Assembly: GCA_031272985.1 (NCBI GenBank)
Contig: JAISSU010000024.1
Location: 1 to 64,000, forward strand
Reading direction: 5' to 3'
DNA length: 64,000 nt
From: Lachnospiraceae bacterium
GTDB lineage: Bacteria > Bacillota > Clostridia > Lachnospirales > Lachnospiraceae
The position numbers were made by a program, and so were the translations under genes. How positions within the stretch are numbered: position 1 is the first letter of the stretch; each line of letters opens with the position of its first letter. Positions 36,601 through 46,797 of this stretch are shown here, in pieces. The notes under the pieces are model-generated. The model worked only from the letters and a program-made list of their open reading frames with translations, did no database searches and was not told the DNA's origin.

Positions 36601-39231
36601 CTATTTTGCATCATACCAGTTTTTGCCCTCATGAATGTCGGCATCCAAAGGCACCAGAAGCGACGCTGCCCCTTCCATTTCCTCTTTTAAAATCCTCTTA
36701 ACCTCCTTTATTTCACTGTCATGTGCCTCAATCAATAACTCATCGTGCACCTGCAAAACCAACCTTGACTTTAGGTTTTCATCTTTCAGCCGTTTTGCGA
36801 CTCCTATCATTGCAATCTTAATTATGTCTGCCGCAGTGCCTTGAATAGGGGAATTCATTGCAACTCTTTCACCAAAGGAACGCTGCTGGTAATTAGATGA
36901 CGAAAGCTCGGGCACAGGCCTTCGCCTTCCGAAAAGAGTTATAGCGTAGCCTTTTTCTTTTGCGTCACTGACAGCTTTATCGAGAAATGCTTTTACACCC
37001 GGATAAGTCTGAAAATAATGCTCTATATAATCCTGTGCTTCTTTTCTTGTGATACTCAAACCCTGACTCAATCCGAACGAACTGATGCCATAAACAATAC
37101 CGAAATTCACTGCCTTTGCATTGCGTCTTTGCAGATCGGTCACTTCATCAAAAGGAACATGAAATACTTGCGAAGCTGTCAGACGGTGTATATCCTCTGC
37201 TTCTTTATATGCATTTATCAACTGTTCATCGCCCGAGCAATGAGCCAAAATCCGCAGTTCTATCTGTGAATAATCGGCATCAACAAAAGTATACCCTTCC
37301 CTCGGTACAAAGACCTTTCGAATGAGTTTTCCCAGTTCCATCCGCACAGGAATGTTCTGTAAATTCGGCTCCGTGCTTGAAAGCCTGCCCGTAGCGGTAA
37401 CTGTTTGATTAAATGTCCCATGAATCCTTCCGTCTAAAGCAACACAATGAATCAAACCATCGGCATACGTAGATTTAAGCTTTGCAAGCTGTCTGTATTC
37501 CAAAATTTTGTCCACAATCGGTGCTTCTTCAGATAGCTTTTCCAACACATCAGCCGAAGTTGAATAACCGGTTTTAGTTTTCTTTCCGCCCTTAAGCCCT
37601 AATTTGTCAAAGAGTATTACACCAAGCTGTTTCGGTGAATTAATATTAAAAGTTTCGCCGGCATCATCATAGATTTCACGTTCTAATTCAGTAATTCTGA
37701 CTCCGAGCTTTTTCCCGTATTCCTTAAGTTCACCCTCTTCAATCGCGACACCTTCCCTCTCCATATCTAACAATACAAAGGCTAAGGGCATCTCAATATC
37801 AGTAAAGAGCTTATACATTTCACTTTTCTCAAGTTTTTCCTTTAGGATACAATGTGATCGAAAGAGTGTAAGCGCGCAATAACAGGCTTTATCTTTATCG
37901 GAGATCGAATCATCCCAGAAAAGATCCAGACGCTCTCTGGCAATATCCTCGATAGAATAATCCGATTTAAGGGGATTCAGTAAGTACGCTGCAATCAAAG
38001 CGTCAAAACAGGCTTTTTTATTAATATCTCCTGCTTCTTTAGCGAATGCTTTAGCGTCAAATAGAATCAGTGTTTGCTTCCTATCTTTCTTAAGGTTACT
38101 AACCCACTCTTTCCAGGTAAGATTATCCGGAAATGCCGAATCAAGCACCAAATAAGCCTCGTCTTTTGAAAAACAAATTCCCAGACCACCCGCTATTGCC
38201 TCATTTGCAAATAGGGGAAGTATCTGCTTGGTCGAATAGTATAGAGAAAGCGCAAGCATGTCTGCCTCCGCGGCCTTTTCTAATACCTTTGCTGCCGAAT
38301 TCTTATTATCAATTAATACAAAACTTTCAGTTATTTTATCCGGCTTTACCTCGCTTCCATAATCCTTTTTAGCGCGATTAATAAGAGCGCGAAACTGTAG
38401 TTTTCTGAATATTTGAAGCGCCTCCTCGGTAAATAAATTACCGATTTTCATATCTTCCAATTCATAAGAAATATTGGCGTCAACACAAATCGTGGCCAAT
38501 TGTTGACTTAGATACGCCAAATCTTTATTCTCACTTAAGAGATTCTTAATTCTGTCAGGCTTCACCTCATCTAAATTCTCATATACGCCGTCCAAGCTCT
38601 CAAAGCCCGAGATTAGTTTTGTTGCGGTTTTCTCTCCGATTCCGGGAACACCGGGAATATTATCCGAAGAATCCCCCATAAGAGCCTTCAAGTCAATAAA
38701 AGCCTTTGGAGACACTGCATATCTGGAACGGACATCGGAAGCGTAATAGTCTTCCTCAATTGTCTTTCCCATTTTAGTTTTAGGAATTCTTATCTTTACC
38801 GTATCGGTAGCCAATTGGAGTAAATCCCTGTCACCTGATAGAATAAGGACTTCTGTGCCTTCATTACTCAATCTCGAAGCCAATGTGCCGATAATATCAT
38901 CAGCCTCTAAGCCAAGCTGTTCGAAAATCGGTACCCGCATCGCGCTAAGCACTTCTCGCATCAAAGGAACCTGCTCTTTTAATTCAGGAGGCATCGGCTT
39001 TCTGGTGCCTTTATATTCCTTAAAAATCTCATGTCGAAAAGTGGGTGCGCTCATATCAAAAGCCACCGCTAAATAATCAGGTCTCTCGTCTTCTATTTGC
39101 TTTAGCAGTATTGTCAGGAAACCGTAGACGGCGTTTGTATGTAAACCTTCACCATTCGTGAGGTCAGGAATACCGTAAAATGCCCTGTTCAATATACTGT
39201 GTCCGTCTACCAGAATTACTTTGTTTCCCAT
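36601..39231 (-). CDS. polA: DNA polymerase I
   Basis: This 876-residue family A polymerase has an N-terminal 5'-nuclease domain (DGHSILNRAFYG; QLGLEADDIIGTLA; GDSSDNIPGVPGIGEKTA) and C-terminal palm motifs DADYSQIELRILAH and QVHDELLIEA. In the middle region, the 3'-5' exonuclease DxE motif is replaced by LALSLYY around residue 345, so proofreading is probably lost, as in B. subtilis and Taq enzymes. AGGAG precedes the ATG. coaE follows. Confidence 0.95.
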   Translation of the reverse strand: MGNKVILVDGHSILNRAFYGIPDLTNGEGLHTNAVYGFLTILLKQIEDERPDYLAVAFDMSAPTFRHEIFKEYKGTRKPMPPELKEQVPLMREVLSAMRVPIFEQLGLEADDIIGTLASRLSNEGTEVLILSGDRDLLQLATDTVKIRIPKTKMGKTIEEDYYASDVRSRYAVSPKAFIDLKALMGDSSDNIPGVPGIGEKTATKLISGFESLDGVYENLDEVKPDRIKNLLSENKDLAYLSQQLATICVDANISYELEDMKIGNLFTEEALQIFRKLQFRALINRAKKDYGSEVKPDKITESFVLIDNKNSAAKVLEKAAEADMLALSLYYSTKQILPLFANEAIAGGLGICFSKDEAYLVLDSAFPDNLTWKEWVSNLKKDRKQTLILFDAKAFAKEAGDINKKACFDALIAAYLLNPLKSDYSIEDIARERLDLFWDDSISDKDKACYCALTLFRSHCILKEKLEKSEMYKLFTDIEMPLAFVLLDMEREGVAIEEGELKEYGKKLGVRITELEREIYDDAGETFNINSPKQLGVILFDKLGLKGGKKTKTGYSTSADVLEKLSEEAPIVDKILEYRQLAKLKSTYADGLIHCVALDGRIHGTFNQTVTATGRLSSTEPNLQNIPVRMELGKLIRKVFVPREGYTFVDADYSQIELRILAHCSGDEQLINAYKEAEDIHRLTASQVFHVPFDEVTDLQRRNAKAVNFGIVYGISSFGLSQGLSITRKEAQDYIEHYFQTYPGVKAFLDKAVSDAKEKGYAITLFGRRRPVPELSSSNYQQRSFGERVAMNSPIQGTAADIIKIAMIGVAKRLKDENLKSRLVLQVHDELLIEAHDSEIKEVKRILKEEMEGAASLLVPLDADIHEGKNWYDAK

Positions 39232-39283
39232 TCATTCTCCTTTGAATATTAGAGTCAGGGGAAGTCCCCCGCTCTTTGCTTTG

Positions 39284-40405
39284 CTATGCCGGATCTTTAT
39301 GTTCTCCGATTTCACGCAAACGCTCTATTATTGGCAAGTGCTGCGTGCACTGAGCTTCGCAATTTGCGCACTCAATGCAAGTGGCGGCTACCGATGGAAT
39401 AATATCCCAATGCATAAACATTCTTTCGTCAATGGCATCATCCTTACCCGTAAGAATTTTCTGATTGTAGGAATCCATAAACTTAGGAATCGGAATATCC
39501 ATAGGACAACCCTTGCAATATCCGCAGCCGGTGCAAAGGTCATTAAGCGAAATTCCTTTCCCCTCGAATTTAGCAATCACATCGTCTACCGGTAAAATCT
39601 CAAGATTTTCTACTGCCTTTACAGCATCATCCACATGGGCTTTTGTCGTGCAGCCGGCTAAAGCTACTGTAATTTCCCTGTGAGATGCCACAAAACGCAA
39701 TGCCGCCTGAGGAACACTTAACTGCGTTCCCTCTGCCAAATAGGCAAATGATTCCTGATTTTGAGGTATCATACCGCCGCCCAGAGGATTCATGACTACC
39801 ACTCCCATTCCGTTTTCATAAGCGGCTTTTATTCCACTTTGGCGAAAACGGTAATTAAGTGCATTGTAACCAATCAGCATACCCTTAAATTTTCCGGTAT
39901 TAACCACTTCGGTAATTTCATCTCCTTGCATATGAGAGGAGAATACAATATTTTTTATAAGGCCGTCTTTCTGCGCCTCCTCAAAGAACCCATACAGCGC
40001 TTCCATATGCTTCTTCCACGATTCAAGACTCATCATACACCACATATGATAAAAATCCACGTAGTCGGTTTTGAGTCTTTTCAGCGACTTTTCGAGTCTG
40101 GCACGAAAGTCTTCTTTAGTGGGATTTGAACCTTTTCCAATCGTTCCGAAATTAGTCTTTGAAGTGACATAAACCTTCCCTCGCGGAACCTGCGAAAGTG
40201 CAATCCCAATAACACTTTCACTTTTATCCTCACAGTAAAACGGAGCTGTGTCCCAGTAATTAATCCCATTTTCAAAAGCATACAGCGGGATCTCCGCGCA
40301 TTTTTCAAGTCTGCCGGATCTGATATCATCTTCATCAAAACGCATCCCGCCAAACCCTACAGCTGAAACCTTTATTCCGGTATTACCATATTCCTTGTAA
40401 ACCAT
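39284..40405 (-). CDS. Aldo/keto reductase with C-terminal ferredoxin domain
   Basis: The first 280 residues form an aldo/keto reductase barrel (GFGGMRFDEDDI; YWDTAPFY with catalytic Asp/Tyr; TSKTNF with Lys; YVDFYHMW with His). The C-terminal 90 residues carry a 4Fe-4S pattern (CTGCGYCKGCP near 294; CIECANCEAQC near 348). These fusions are common in anaerobes and may pass electrons from Fe-S clusters rather than NADPH alone. The start at 40405 follows GGAGGGGG. It is transcribed divergently from the puuR-like gene. Confidence 0.9.
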   Translation of the reverse strand: MVYKEYGNTGIKVSAVGFGGMRFDEDDIRSGRLEKCAEIPLYAFENGINYWDTAPFYCEDKSESVIGIALSQVPRGKVYVTSKTNFGTIGKGSNPTKEDFRARLEKSLKRLKTDYVDFYHMWCMMSLESWKKHMEALYGFFEEAQKDGLIKNIVFSSHMQGDEITEVVNTGKFKGMLIGYNALNYRFRQSGIKAAYENGMGVVVMNPLGGGMIPQNQESFAYLAEGTQLSVPQAALRFVASHREITVALAGCTTKAHVDDAVKAVENLEILPVDDVIAKFEGKGISLNDLCTGCGYCKGCPMDIPIPKFMDSYNQKILTGKDDAIDERMFMHWDIIPSVAATCIECANCEAQCTQHLPIIERLREIGEHKDPA

Positions 40406-40466
40406 ACTAAATCCCCCTCCTGTTGTCATAGTCCGGGACACCCCGACACCCTGCATTACTTTTCCA

Positions 40467-40495
40467 ATTATAGCCCATGCAAATCTGAAACTCAA
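40467..40495 (-). promoter_or_regulatory. Sigma-A promoter of the aldo/keto reductase gene
   Basis: TTGAGT (40490-40495) and perfect TATAAT (40467-40472) are 17 bases apart on the minus strand, about 60 bases before the ATG. Confidence 0.7.
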
Positions 40496-40533
40496 CCGCA
40501 ATCGCAAAAACCGGAATTAGTCACAAAAAACTC

Positions 40534-40561
40534 TTGCGCTTTTGACATCTTTATGTATAAT
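40534..40561 (+). promoter_or_regulatory. Possible promoter of the polyamine operon
   Basis: On the plus strand, TTGCGC (40534-40539) and perfect TATAAT (40556-40561) are 16 bases apart. CTTGCG here and CGCAAG shortly downstream (about 40572-40578) form an inverted pair bracketing the -10, a candidate operator. Confidence 0.5.
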
Positions 40562-40671
40562 AAATTCTGTGACGCAAGTTAATTAATACTAAACTCAAAG
40601 TTTATATTACTGTTACGTGTATTCGTTCTTTTTATAAATGTTTTAATCATGCGGAATAAGGGTATAGTTAT

Positions 40672-41208
40672 ATGGAAATCGGAAATAAAATAAAAGAACT
40701 GCGTATTGCGAAAAACCTGACTCAGGAGGAATTAGCTGACCGGTGTGAACTTTCCAAAGGTTTCATTTCGCAATTAGAAAGAGATTTAACCTCACCTTCG
40801 ATTGCGACCTTGGCTGATATCTTACAGTCTCTGGGCACCACTTTGGGCGAATTCTTTATTGAGACGCAAGAAGAACAGATGGTATTTAAGGACGAGGATT
40901 ATTTTGAGAAAATTGACTCGGAACAGCACATTAAAACAGAATGGATTATCCCTAACGCCCAAAAAAATCTGATGGAGCCTATCCGCCTAACGATAGAACC
41001 CGGAGGTTCCACATACGCGGATATCCCGCATGAAGGTGAGGAATTCGGCTATGTACTAAAAGGCAGCATAAGAATTCATATCGGGAAAAAAACATACAGC
41101 GCAAAAAAAGGCGAATCCTTTTATTTCGTTCCGAATGCAGAACATTACGTAACGGCCGGAAAAAGCGGAGCTATTCTTATATGGGTCAGCACTCCTCCGA
41201 ATTTTTAG
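40672..41208 (+). CDS. XRE-cupin regulator of the polyamine operon (PuuR-like)
   Basis: This 178-residue protein has an N-terminal XRE helix-turn-helix (KELRIAKNLTQEELADRCEL; FISQLERDLTSPSIATL, residues 8-53) and a C-terminal cupin barrel (about 105-175, HEGEEFGYVLKGSIRIHIG; YFVPNAEHYV). PuuR-type regulators sense putrescine. It is followed after 54 bases by potA, so it very likely controls the transporter operon it heads. Confidence 0.9.
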   Translation: MEIGNKIKELRIAKNLTQEELADRCELSKGFISQLERDLTSPSIATLADILQSLGTTLGEFFIETQEEQMVFKDEDYFEKIDSEQHIKTEWIIPNAQKNLMEPIRLTIEPGGSTYADIPHEGEEFGYVLKGSIRIHIGKKTYSAKKGESFYFVPNAEHYVTAGKSGAILIWVSTPPNF

Positions 41209-41262
41209 CCGCTACGATTATCCATAAAGTTTTAATAAAATATACCGCAAGGGGGTTTCATT

Positions 41263-42336
41263 ATGCCGCACAAGCTAATCGATCTGGTACACATTTCAAA
41301 ATCTTTTGGGGACAATAACGTAATTGACGATCTGAATCTTTACATCAGGGAAAACGAATTTCTGACACTGCTCGGCCCCTCGGGCTGCGGAAAAACTACT
41401 CTGCTTCGCATTATGGGTGGTTTTGAAACTCCGAATTCCGGTCAGGTCATTTTCGATGGAACTGATATTACAAATCTCGCCCCGAATAAGCGTCAGTTAA
41501 ATACTGTTTTTCAGAAATACGCGCTCTTTACGAATATGTCCGTGGCAGAAAATATCGCCTTCGGATTACGAATTAAGGGAAAAAGTGCGGCTTACATTCA
41601 AGACAAAATAAAATATGCCTTAAAGCTCGTAAATTTAGACGGTTTTGAGGAGCGGACTCCGGATTCTCTCTCAGGCGGGCAACAGCAAAGAATCGCCATT
41701 GCGAGAGCAATCGTAAATGAGCCGAAGGTACTATTATTGGACGAACCTCTCGGCGCCCTTGATTTAAAATTGCGTCAGGATATGCAGTACGAATTGATCA
41801 GACTAAAAAATGAACTTGGCATTACCTTTGTTTATGTAACTCATGATCAGGAAGAAGCTCTCACGATGTCGGATACAATCGTAGTCATGAATCAGGGCTA
41901 TATCCAGCAAATAGGGACGCCTGAGGATATCTATAATGAGCCGATGAATGCTTTCGTCGCCGATTTCATAGGAGAGAGCAATATTTTCTCAGCCACTATG
42001 GTCGAGGATAAACTCGTTAAAATCCTCGGAGCTAATTTCCCTTGTGTGGACGTTGGTTTCGGTCGCAACAGACCCGTGGATGCCGTAATACGCCCCGAGG
42101 ACATAGATCTCGTAAAACCCGAGCAGGGCACCATTCAAGGAGTCGTAACCCACTTGATTTTCAAAGGTGTTCATTATGAAATGGAGGTCACCGCAAATAA
42201 TTTCGAATGGCTCGTTCATTCGACTGACCTTTTCCCGGTAGGTACTGAGGTCGGCATTCACGTAGACCCCTTTGATATTCAAATAATGAAGAAACCCGAA
42301 TCTGAAGATGAGGAGGCGGTCCCTGTTGAAGAATAA
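41263..42336 (+). CDS. potA: Spermidine/putrescine ABC transporter ATPase PotA
   Basis: PotA powers polyamine import. Walker [11 protein letters not shown] is near residue 38, signature LSGGQQQR near 140, Walker [13 protein letters not shown] near 160, then the His switch [14 protein letters not shown] domain forms the C-terminal third (VIRPEDIDL near 275). It has 357 residues, and AAGGGGG precedes the ATG. The operon continues with potB overlapping its end. Confidence 0.95.
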   Translation: MPHKLIDLVHISKSFGDNNVIDDLNLYIRENEFLTLLGPSGCGKTTLLRIMGGFETPNSGQVIFDGTDITNLAPNKRQLNTVFQKYALFTNMSVAENIAFGLRIKGKSAAYIQDKIKYALKLVNLDGFEERTPDSLSGGQQQRIAIARAIVNEPKVLLLDEPLGALDLKLRQDMQYELIRLKNELGITFVYVTHDQEEALTMSDTIVVMNQGYIQQIGTPEDIYNEPMNAFVADFIGESNIFSATMVEDKLVKILGANFPCVDVGFGRNRPVDAVIRPEDIDLVKPEQGTIQGVVTHLIFKGVHYEMEVTANNFEWLVHSTDLFPVGTEVGIHVDPFDIQIMKKPESEDEEAVPVEE

Positions 42337-43156
42337 ATCCCGTATATCAAAACAGCTATTAGCATTCCCCTACCAGCTATGGGCAGCTGCTTTTATCGTG
42401 ATTCCTCTCTTGATGATTCTATACTATGGTTTAATTAATCAGGAACACGAATTTACGCTTGAAAATCTGGCGAGAATAACTACCCCCGAGACATTAAAGT
42501 CCCTCGGGCTTGCTATTTTGCTTTCATTGGTCAGCACCCTGATTTGCCTTGTTTTAGCCTATCCTTTGGCTATGATATTAGCGAATTCCAATCTTAAGCA
42601 GAGCGGCTTTGTGGTTTTGATTTTCATCCTGCCCATGTGGATGAACTCGCTTTTGCGAACCATTGCCTGGCAGAATCTATTAGAAAAAAACGGAGTGATA
42701 AATCAATTACTCGAGGCCTTGCATCTGCCTTCGCTTAATATCATCAATACGCCTTCGGCCATTGTGCTCGGCATGGTTTATAACTTTCTGCCGTTTATGG
42801 TGCTTCCGATTTATACTGTGCTATCAAAAATTGATAAGGATGTAATTACCGCCGCGAGGGATTTAGGAGCAAATTCCATTCAGACCTTCGCCCGAATAAT
42901 TCTGCCCCTTTCCACACCCGGGATAATCAGCGGTATCACAATGGTATTCGTTCCGGCGCTCACCACGTTTGTCATCTCCGATTTGCTCGGCGGCAGCAAA
43001 ATTCTCCTGATTGGTAATGTCATTGAACAGGAATTCAAACAGGGAAATAATTGGAACGCAGGAAGCGGTCTGTCATTAGTATTAATGATATTCATTGTTA
43101 TAAGCATGGCGCTCATTGCCAAATACGACAAAGAAGGGGAGGGCAACGTATTCTGA
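42326..43156 (+). CDS. potB: Spermidine/putrescine permease PotB
   Basis: This inner-membrane permease has six predicted membrane segments. The cytoplasmic EAA loop is present as [27 protein letters not shown] favour the TTG at 42326, which lies nine bases after AGGAGG inside potA. An ATG at 42308 overlaps that ribosome site. The result is 276 residues, typical of PotB. Its stop overlaps the potCD start by one base. Confidence 0.92.
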   Translation: MKNKSRISKQLLAFPYQLWAAAFIVIPLLMILYYGLINQEHEFTLENLARITTPETLKSLGLAILLSLVSTLICLVLAYPLAMILANSNLKQSGFVVLIFILPMWMNSLLRTIAWQNLLEKNGVINQLLEALHLPSLNIINTPSAIVLGMVYNFLPFMVLPIYTVLSKIDKDVITAARDLGANSIQTFARIILPLSTPGIISGITMVFVPALTTFVISDLLGGSKILLIGNVIEQEFKQGNNWNAGSGLSLVLMIFIVISMALIAKYDKEGEGNVF

Positions 43157-45048
43157 TGAAGACAAAACCTATCAGCAACGCTTTACAAAAGCTCTATTTA
43201 GTACTGATATTCGTACTACTATATGCCCCCATTGTAACACTTATAGTGCTCTCCTTTAATAAATCAAAGACACGCGCTAAATGGGGCGGTTTTACAACGT
43301 CTTGGTATGCCTCACTGTTTGAGAATACCCAAATAATGAACGCGCTTTACACGACATTGATAATTGCGCTATTATCAGCATTAATTGCGACTTTAATCGG
43401 CACTGCGGCATCCATCGGTATTCAATCAATGAATCGCCGATACCGCACATTTTTAATGGGGGTTACCAATATACCGATGCTTAATGCCGATATCGTTACA
43501 GGTATTTCTCTCATGCTGCTTTTCATCGCATTTCGCTTTACATTGGGATTTACCACCATACTGCTTGCTCACATCACATTCAATATTCCCTATGTGATAC
43601 TAAGCGTAATGCCAAAATTAAAACAAACAAATAAAAGTACGTATGAGGCAGCTATGGATTTGGGAGCTTCACCTCTTTATGCATTTTTTAAAGTCTTGCT
43701 GCCTGATATTTTTCCGGGCGTCATAACCGGATTCTTTCTTTCATTTACAATGTCCTTAGATGATTTTATCATCACTCATTTCACAAAGGGACCGGGTGTT
43801 GATACGCTCTCAACGAAGATTTACAGTGAGGTCAGAAAAGGTATTAAACCTGAGATTTACGCGCTTTCGACGATCATGTTTGTGACTGTGCTTTTGTTAT
43901 TATTCCTCGTTAATTTAAATCCCGAGGAAAATAAAACCAAAAAGCTAACCGCCGCAAAGGTTAAATCCCGCAAACGAAGCCGCATTTTCTTTAGGAGAGT
44001 AGTGCCTGCCATACTATTTGTTGTAATTCTTACAAGCGGAATATTCTATGCCACAAAAGCCGGCGCAAATACCGAAAATCAAGTAATTGTCTACAATTGG
44101 GGAGAATATATTGACCCTGAGGTTCTCACGATTTTTGAGGAAGAGACCGGAATAAGCGTTATCTATGAGGAATATGAAACGAATGAAATTATGTACCCGA
44201 AAATCCAATCGGGAGCCATAGCTTATGATGTGGTATGTCCGTCGGACTATATGATACAGCGGATGCTTGAAAATGATTTGCTCGCGGAAATTGATTTCGA
44301 TAATATACCAAATCTGGCCAATATTGACCCCACGTATTTGGAGCAATCCCGCCAGTTTGATCCCGAGAACAAATATTCCGTTCCGTATTGCTGGGGAACC
44401 GTAGGAATCCTTTACAATAAAACAATGGTTGACGAAACGGTTGACAGTTGGGCAATACTCTGGGACGAAAAATACAAAGACAGCATTCTCATGCAGGATT
44501 CGGTGCGTGATGCTTTCGGAATTACGCTTAAATACCTTGGGTATTCTCTTAATTCTACGGATTTGGATGAATTAACGCAGGCAAAGGAAATGCTCATTGC
44601 CCAAAAACCGCTGGTGCAGGCCTATGTCGTAGATCAGGTCAGGGATAAGATGATCGGAAACGAAGCGGCTCTGGGGGTTATTTACTCAGGAGAGGCCATT
44701 TATACACAGCAGGAAAACCCGGACCTGGAATACGTAATCCCAAAAGAGGGCTCTAATATCTGGATAGATTCCTGGGTCATTCCAAAGGATGCCAAACATA
44801 AAGAAAATGCAGAGGCTTTTATAAATTTCCTCTGCCGTGCCGATATTGCTCTGATGAATTTCGAATACATAACCTATTCGACACCTAATAAAGCAGCCCG
44901 AGAGCTTATCGAAGACCCCGAAATCAGAGACAGCAAGATCGCTTTCCCAACGCCGGATGAACTCGTAAACTGTGAGACATTCCGTTTTCTCGGCGACAAA
45001 TATGATGCCATTTACAATGAACTGTGGCGTGAACTAAAATCAGAGTAA
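43156..45048 (+). CDS. PotC-PotD fusion: polyamine permease and substrate-binding protein
   Basis: This 630-residue protein joins two transporter parts. Residues 1-265 are a PotC permease with six membrane segments and an EAA loop (TYEAAMDLGASPLYAFFKVLLPD). A basic linker and one more membrane helix (about 288-310) lead to a PotD-type periplasmic-binding fold from about 320 (VIVYNWGEYIDPEVL) to the end. The extra helix anchors the binding domain on the outer face, replacing a separate lipoprotein. GGGGAGGG lies 12 bases before the ATG. Related fusions are known in Firmicutes. The tail ends 25 bases from the convergent nucleoside kinase gene. Confidence 0.92.
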   Translation: MKTKPISNALQKLYLVLIFVLLYAPIVTLIVLSFNKSKTRAKWGGFTTSWYASLFENTQIMNALYTTLIIALLSALIATLIGTAASIGIQSMNRRYRTFLMGVTNIPMLNADIVTGISLMLLFIAFRFTLGFTTILLAHITFNIPYVILSVMPKLKQTNKSTYEAAMDLGASPLYAFFKVLLPDIFPGVITGFFLSFTMSLDDFIITHFTKGPGVDTLSTKIYSEVRKGIKPEIYALSTIMFVTVLLLLFLVNLNPEENKTKKLTAAKVKSRKRSRIFFRRVVPAILFVVILTSGIFYATKAGANTENQVIVYNWGEYIDPEVLTIFEEETGISVIYEEYETNEIMYPKIQSGAIAYDVVCPSDYMIQRMLENDLLAEIDFDNIPNLANIDPTYLEQSRQFDPENKYSVPYCWGTVGILYNKTMVDETVDSWAILWDEKYKDSILMQDSVRDAFGITLKYLGYSLNSTDLDELTQAKEMLIAQKPLVQAYVVDQVRDKMIGNEAALGVIYSGEAIYTQQENPDLEYVIPKEGSNIWIDSWVIPKDAKHKENAEAFINFLCRADIALMNFEYITYSTPNKAARELIEDPEIRDSKIAFPTPDELVNCETFRFLGDKYDAIYNELWRELKSE

Positions 45049-45073
45049 TCTTAAAAATCTGACAATAAGCACT

Positions 45074-46738
45074 TTAGATCCTGAAACAGCCACCGCCCAC
45101 GAATTCACGCAGCAACGAATTCGTGGGTACATTTTCGCTCCCGATACCCACGAAATAATCCATGAACTTAAGCAGTCTCTTTGCTTCAATATATTCAGGG
45201 CAGTCCCTTGGTATTCCAAAAAGCAAGGCCTCAACATAGGGCTTTAATACCGCCAGTTCATAAATCAGCGCAGAATTAAACATTGCATCGGCGTGCTCCT
45301 GAAACGGAAAGATGTTTTTGTCCTCTCCCGCTCTGACTGAATCCCACATGCGAATGGTCTTTCTGGCATCCGCGCCCCTTGTTCTGGCATCTCTTACCAA
45401 CCGGCGTATTAACCTTCCGTCAGTGGAAGGGATCCTGTTATGCTCATCAATATTTAACTGAGTCAGAGCGCTGATATATATTTTGTATTTATTCTCATCA
45501 GGAAGAGAATATGTCAGTTTCGGATTAAGACAATGTATCCCTTCTATTACGAGAATGTCATTTTCCTTAAGTATAGTAGGAGGATCTGTATATTCCTTAT
45601 GACCAGAAACGAAATTAAAGGTCGGCAATACGACCTCTTTTCCTTCCAACAGGTCACTAAGCTGCGCATTAAACAATTCGGTATCCACTGCCTCGAGACA
45701 CTCAAAATCATAGTTACCGTTTTCGTCTTTCGGATTGCAATCTCTTTCTACGAAATAATTGTCCACCGAAATAGCATGAGGTGTCAAACCCGCTGCTCGA
45801 AGCTGCACGCTTAGCCGCCTGCAAAAAGTGGTCTTTCCGGATGAGGACGGCCCTGCTATCATTACGAATTTTATCTTTGGGTTCTTTGAAATCGCATCTG
45901 CCATCTGGGCTATTTTCTTTTCCTGCAAAGCCTCCTGGACGAGCACCAACTCTTCTACGCCGCCCGCGGTTATTCTGGTATTTAAATCACCGACGGTTTC
46001 GATATCCTGCATATCCCCCCATTTAGTGGATTCTTTTAAAACGCAAAAGAGTTTATCAATGGGAGTGGCAGGCTTAACTTCTTTGGGGTGAGTATCTGTC
46101 GGCATCTGTAAAATGAAACCCTCATCATAGGCAAATAGCTTAAAGTAAGGCAAATATCCCGTGCTCGGTACCATATAACCGTAATAATAGTCCTCGAAAT
46201 CTTCTATCCGATATGTATTGACCTTTGAAACACGGCGGTATTTAAATAACTGCTCCTTATCATACATACCATGCATATGGAATCTGGCAATCGCATCGTC
46301 AGTATTCAGCGACTTCTTTTGGATCGGTATATCCTTTTCGACCAATTCCCTCATTCGCGCTTCGACTTTATTGAGGAAGTCTGCGCTGACTTTCTGTTCG
46401 CCTGCCATCTTGCAGTAATAGCCATCGCCTAAATGATAGAGAATCCGCACCTTTTGAGTGCGTTTCTTCCCTGCCACATCAAATATTGCCTTTACAAGCA
46501 ATAGACAAAGACTACGCTTGTATGTGAGATTTCCGATTTTTCCAAAAATAGTCTCAAATTCCAGCGTCGCATTTTCATTAATACTCTTTGGAAGTTCACG
46601 TAAACGCCCGTTTGCATAAACAAGGAGTACATCGTGATAATCCCCTTCATAGAAATCTTTCACAATCTGTAAAAAGGAAGTACCTTCCGGATAAGTATTC
46701 TCGCGTTCGCCGACCTTGATATTAATTTCCCTCTGCAT
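45074..46738 (-). CDS. Nucleoside kinase with TGS and synthetase-like N-terminus
   Basis: This 554-residue protein combines an N-terminal TGS domain (about 1-60), a threonyl-tRNA-synthetase second-domain-like region (about 70-190) and a C-terminal uridine-kinase-type P-loop domain (AGPSSSGKTTFCRRLSVQL near 293; ISVDNYFV; VIEGIHCLNP). It probably phosphorylates uridine or a related nucleoside. The accessory domains suggest RNA or nucleotide sensing. GGAGG lies five bases before the chosen ATG. It is convergent with potCD. Confidence 0.88.
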   Translation of the reverse strand: MQREINIKVGERENTYPEGTSFLQIVKDFYEGDYHDVLLVYANGRLRELPKSINENATLEFETIFGKIGNLTYKRSLCLLLVKAIFDVAGKKRTQKVRILYHLGDGYYCKMAGEQKVSADFLNKVEARMRELVEKDIPIQKKSLNTDDAIARFHMHGMYDKEQLFKYRRVSKVNTYRIEDFEDYYYGYMVPSTGYLPYFKLFAYDEGFILQMPTDTHPKEVKPATPIDKLFCVLKESTKWGDMQDIETVGDLNTRITAGGVEELVLVQEALQEKKIAQMADAISKNPKIKFVMIAGPSSSGKTTFCRRLSVQLRAAGLTPHAISVDNYFVERDCNPKDENGNYDFECLEAVDTELFNAQLSDLLEGKEVVLPTFNFVSGHKEYTDPPTILKENDILVIEGIHCLNPKLTYSLPDENKYKIYISALTQLNIDEHNRIPSTDGRLIRRLVRDARTRGADARKTIRMWDSVRAGEDKNIFPFQEHADAMFNSALIYELAVLKPYVEALLFGIPRDCPEYIEAKRLLKFMDYFVGIGSENVPTNSLLREFVGGGCFRI

Positions 46739-46797
46739 ATCTGCCTCCAAGTAATTAACGCCTTGATTGATTAACAGAAACCTGAAACTAACAGTAA

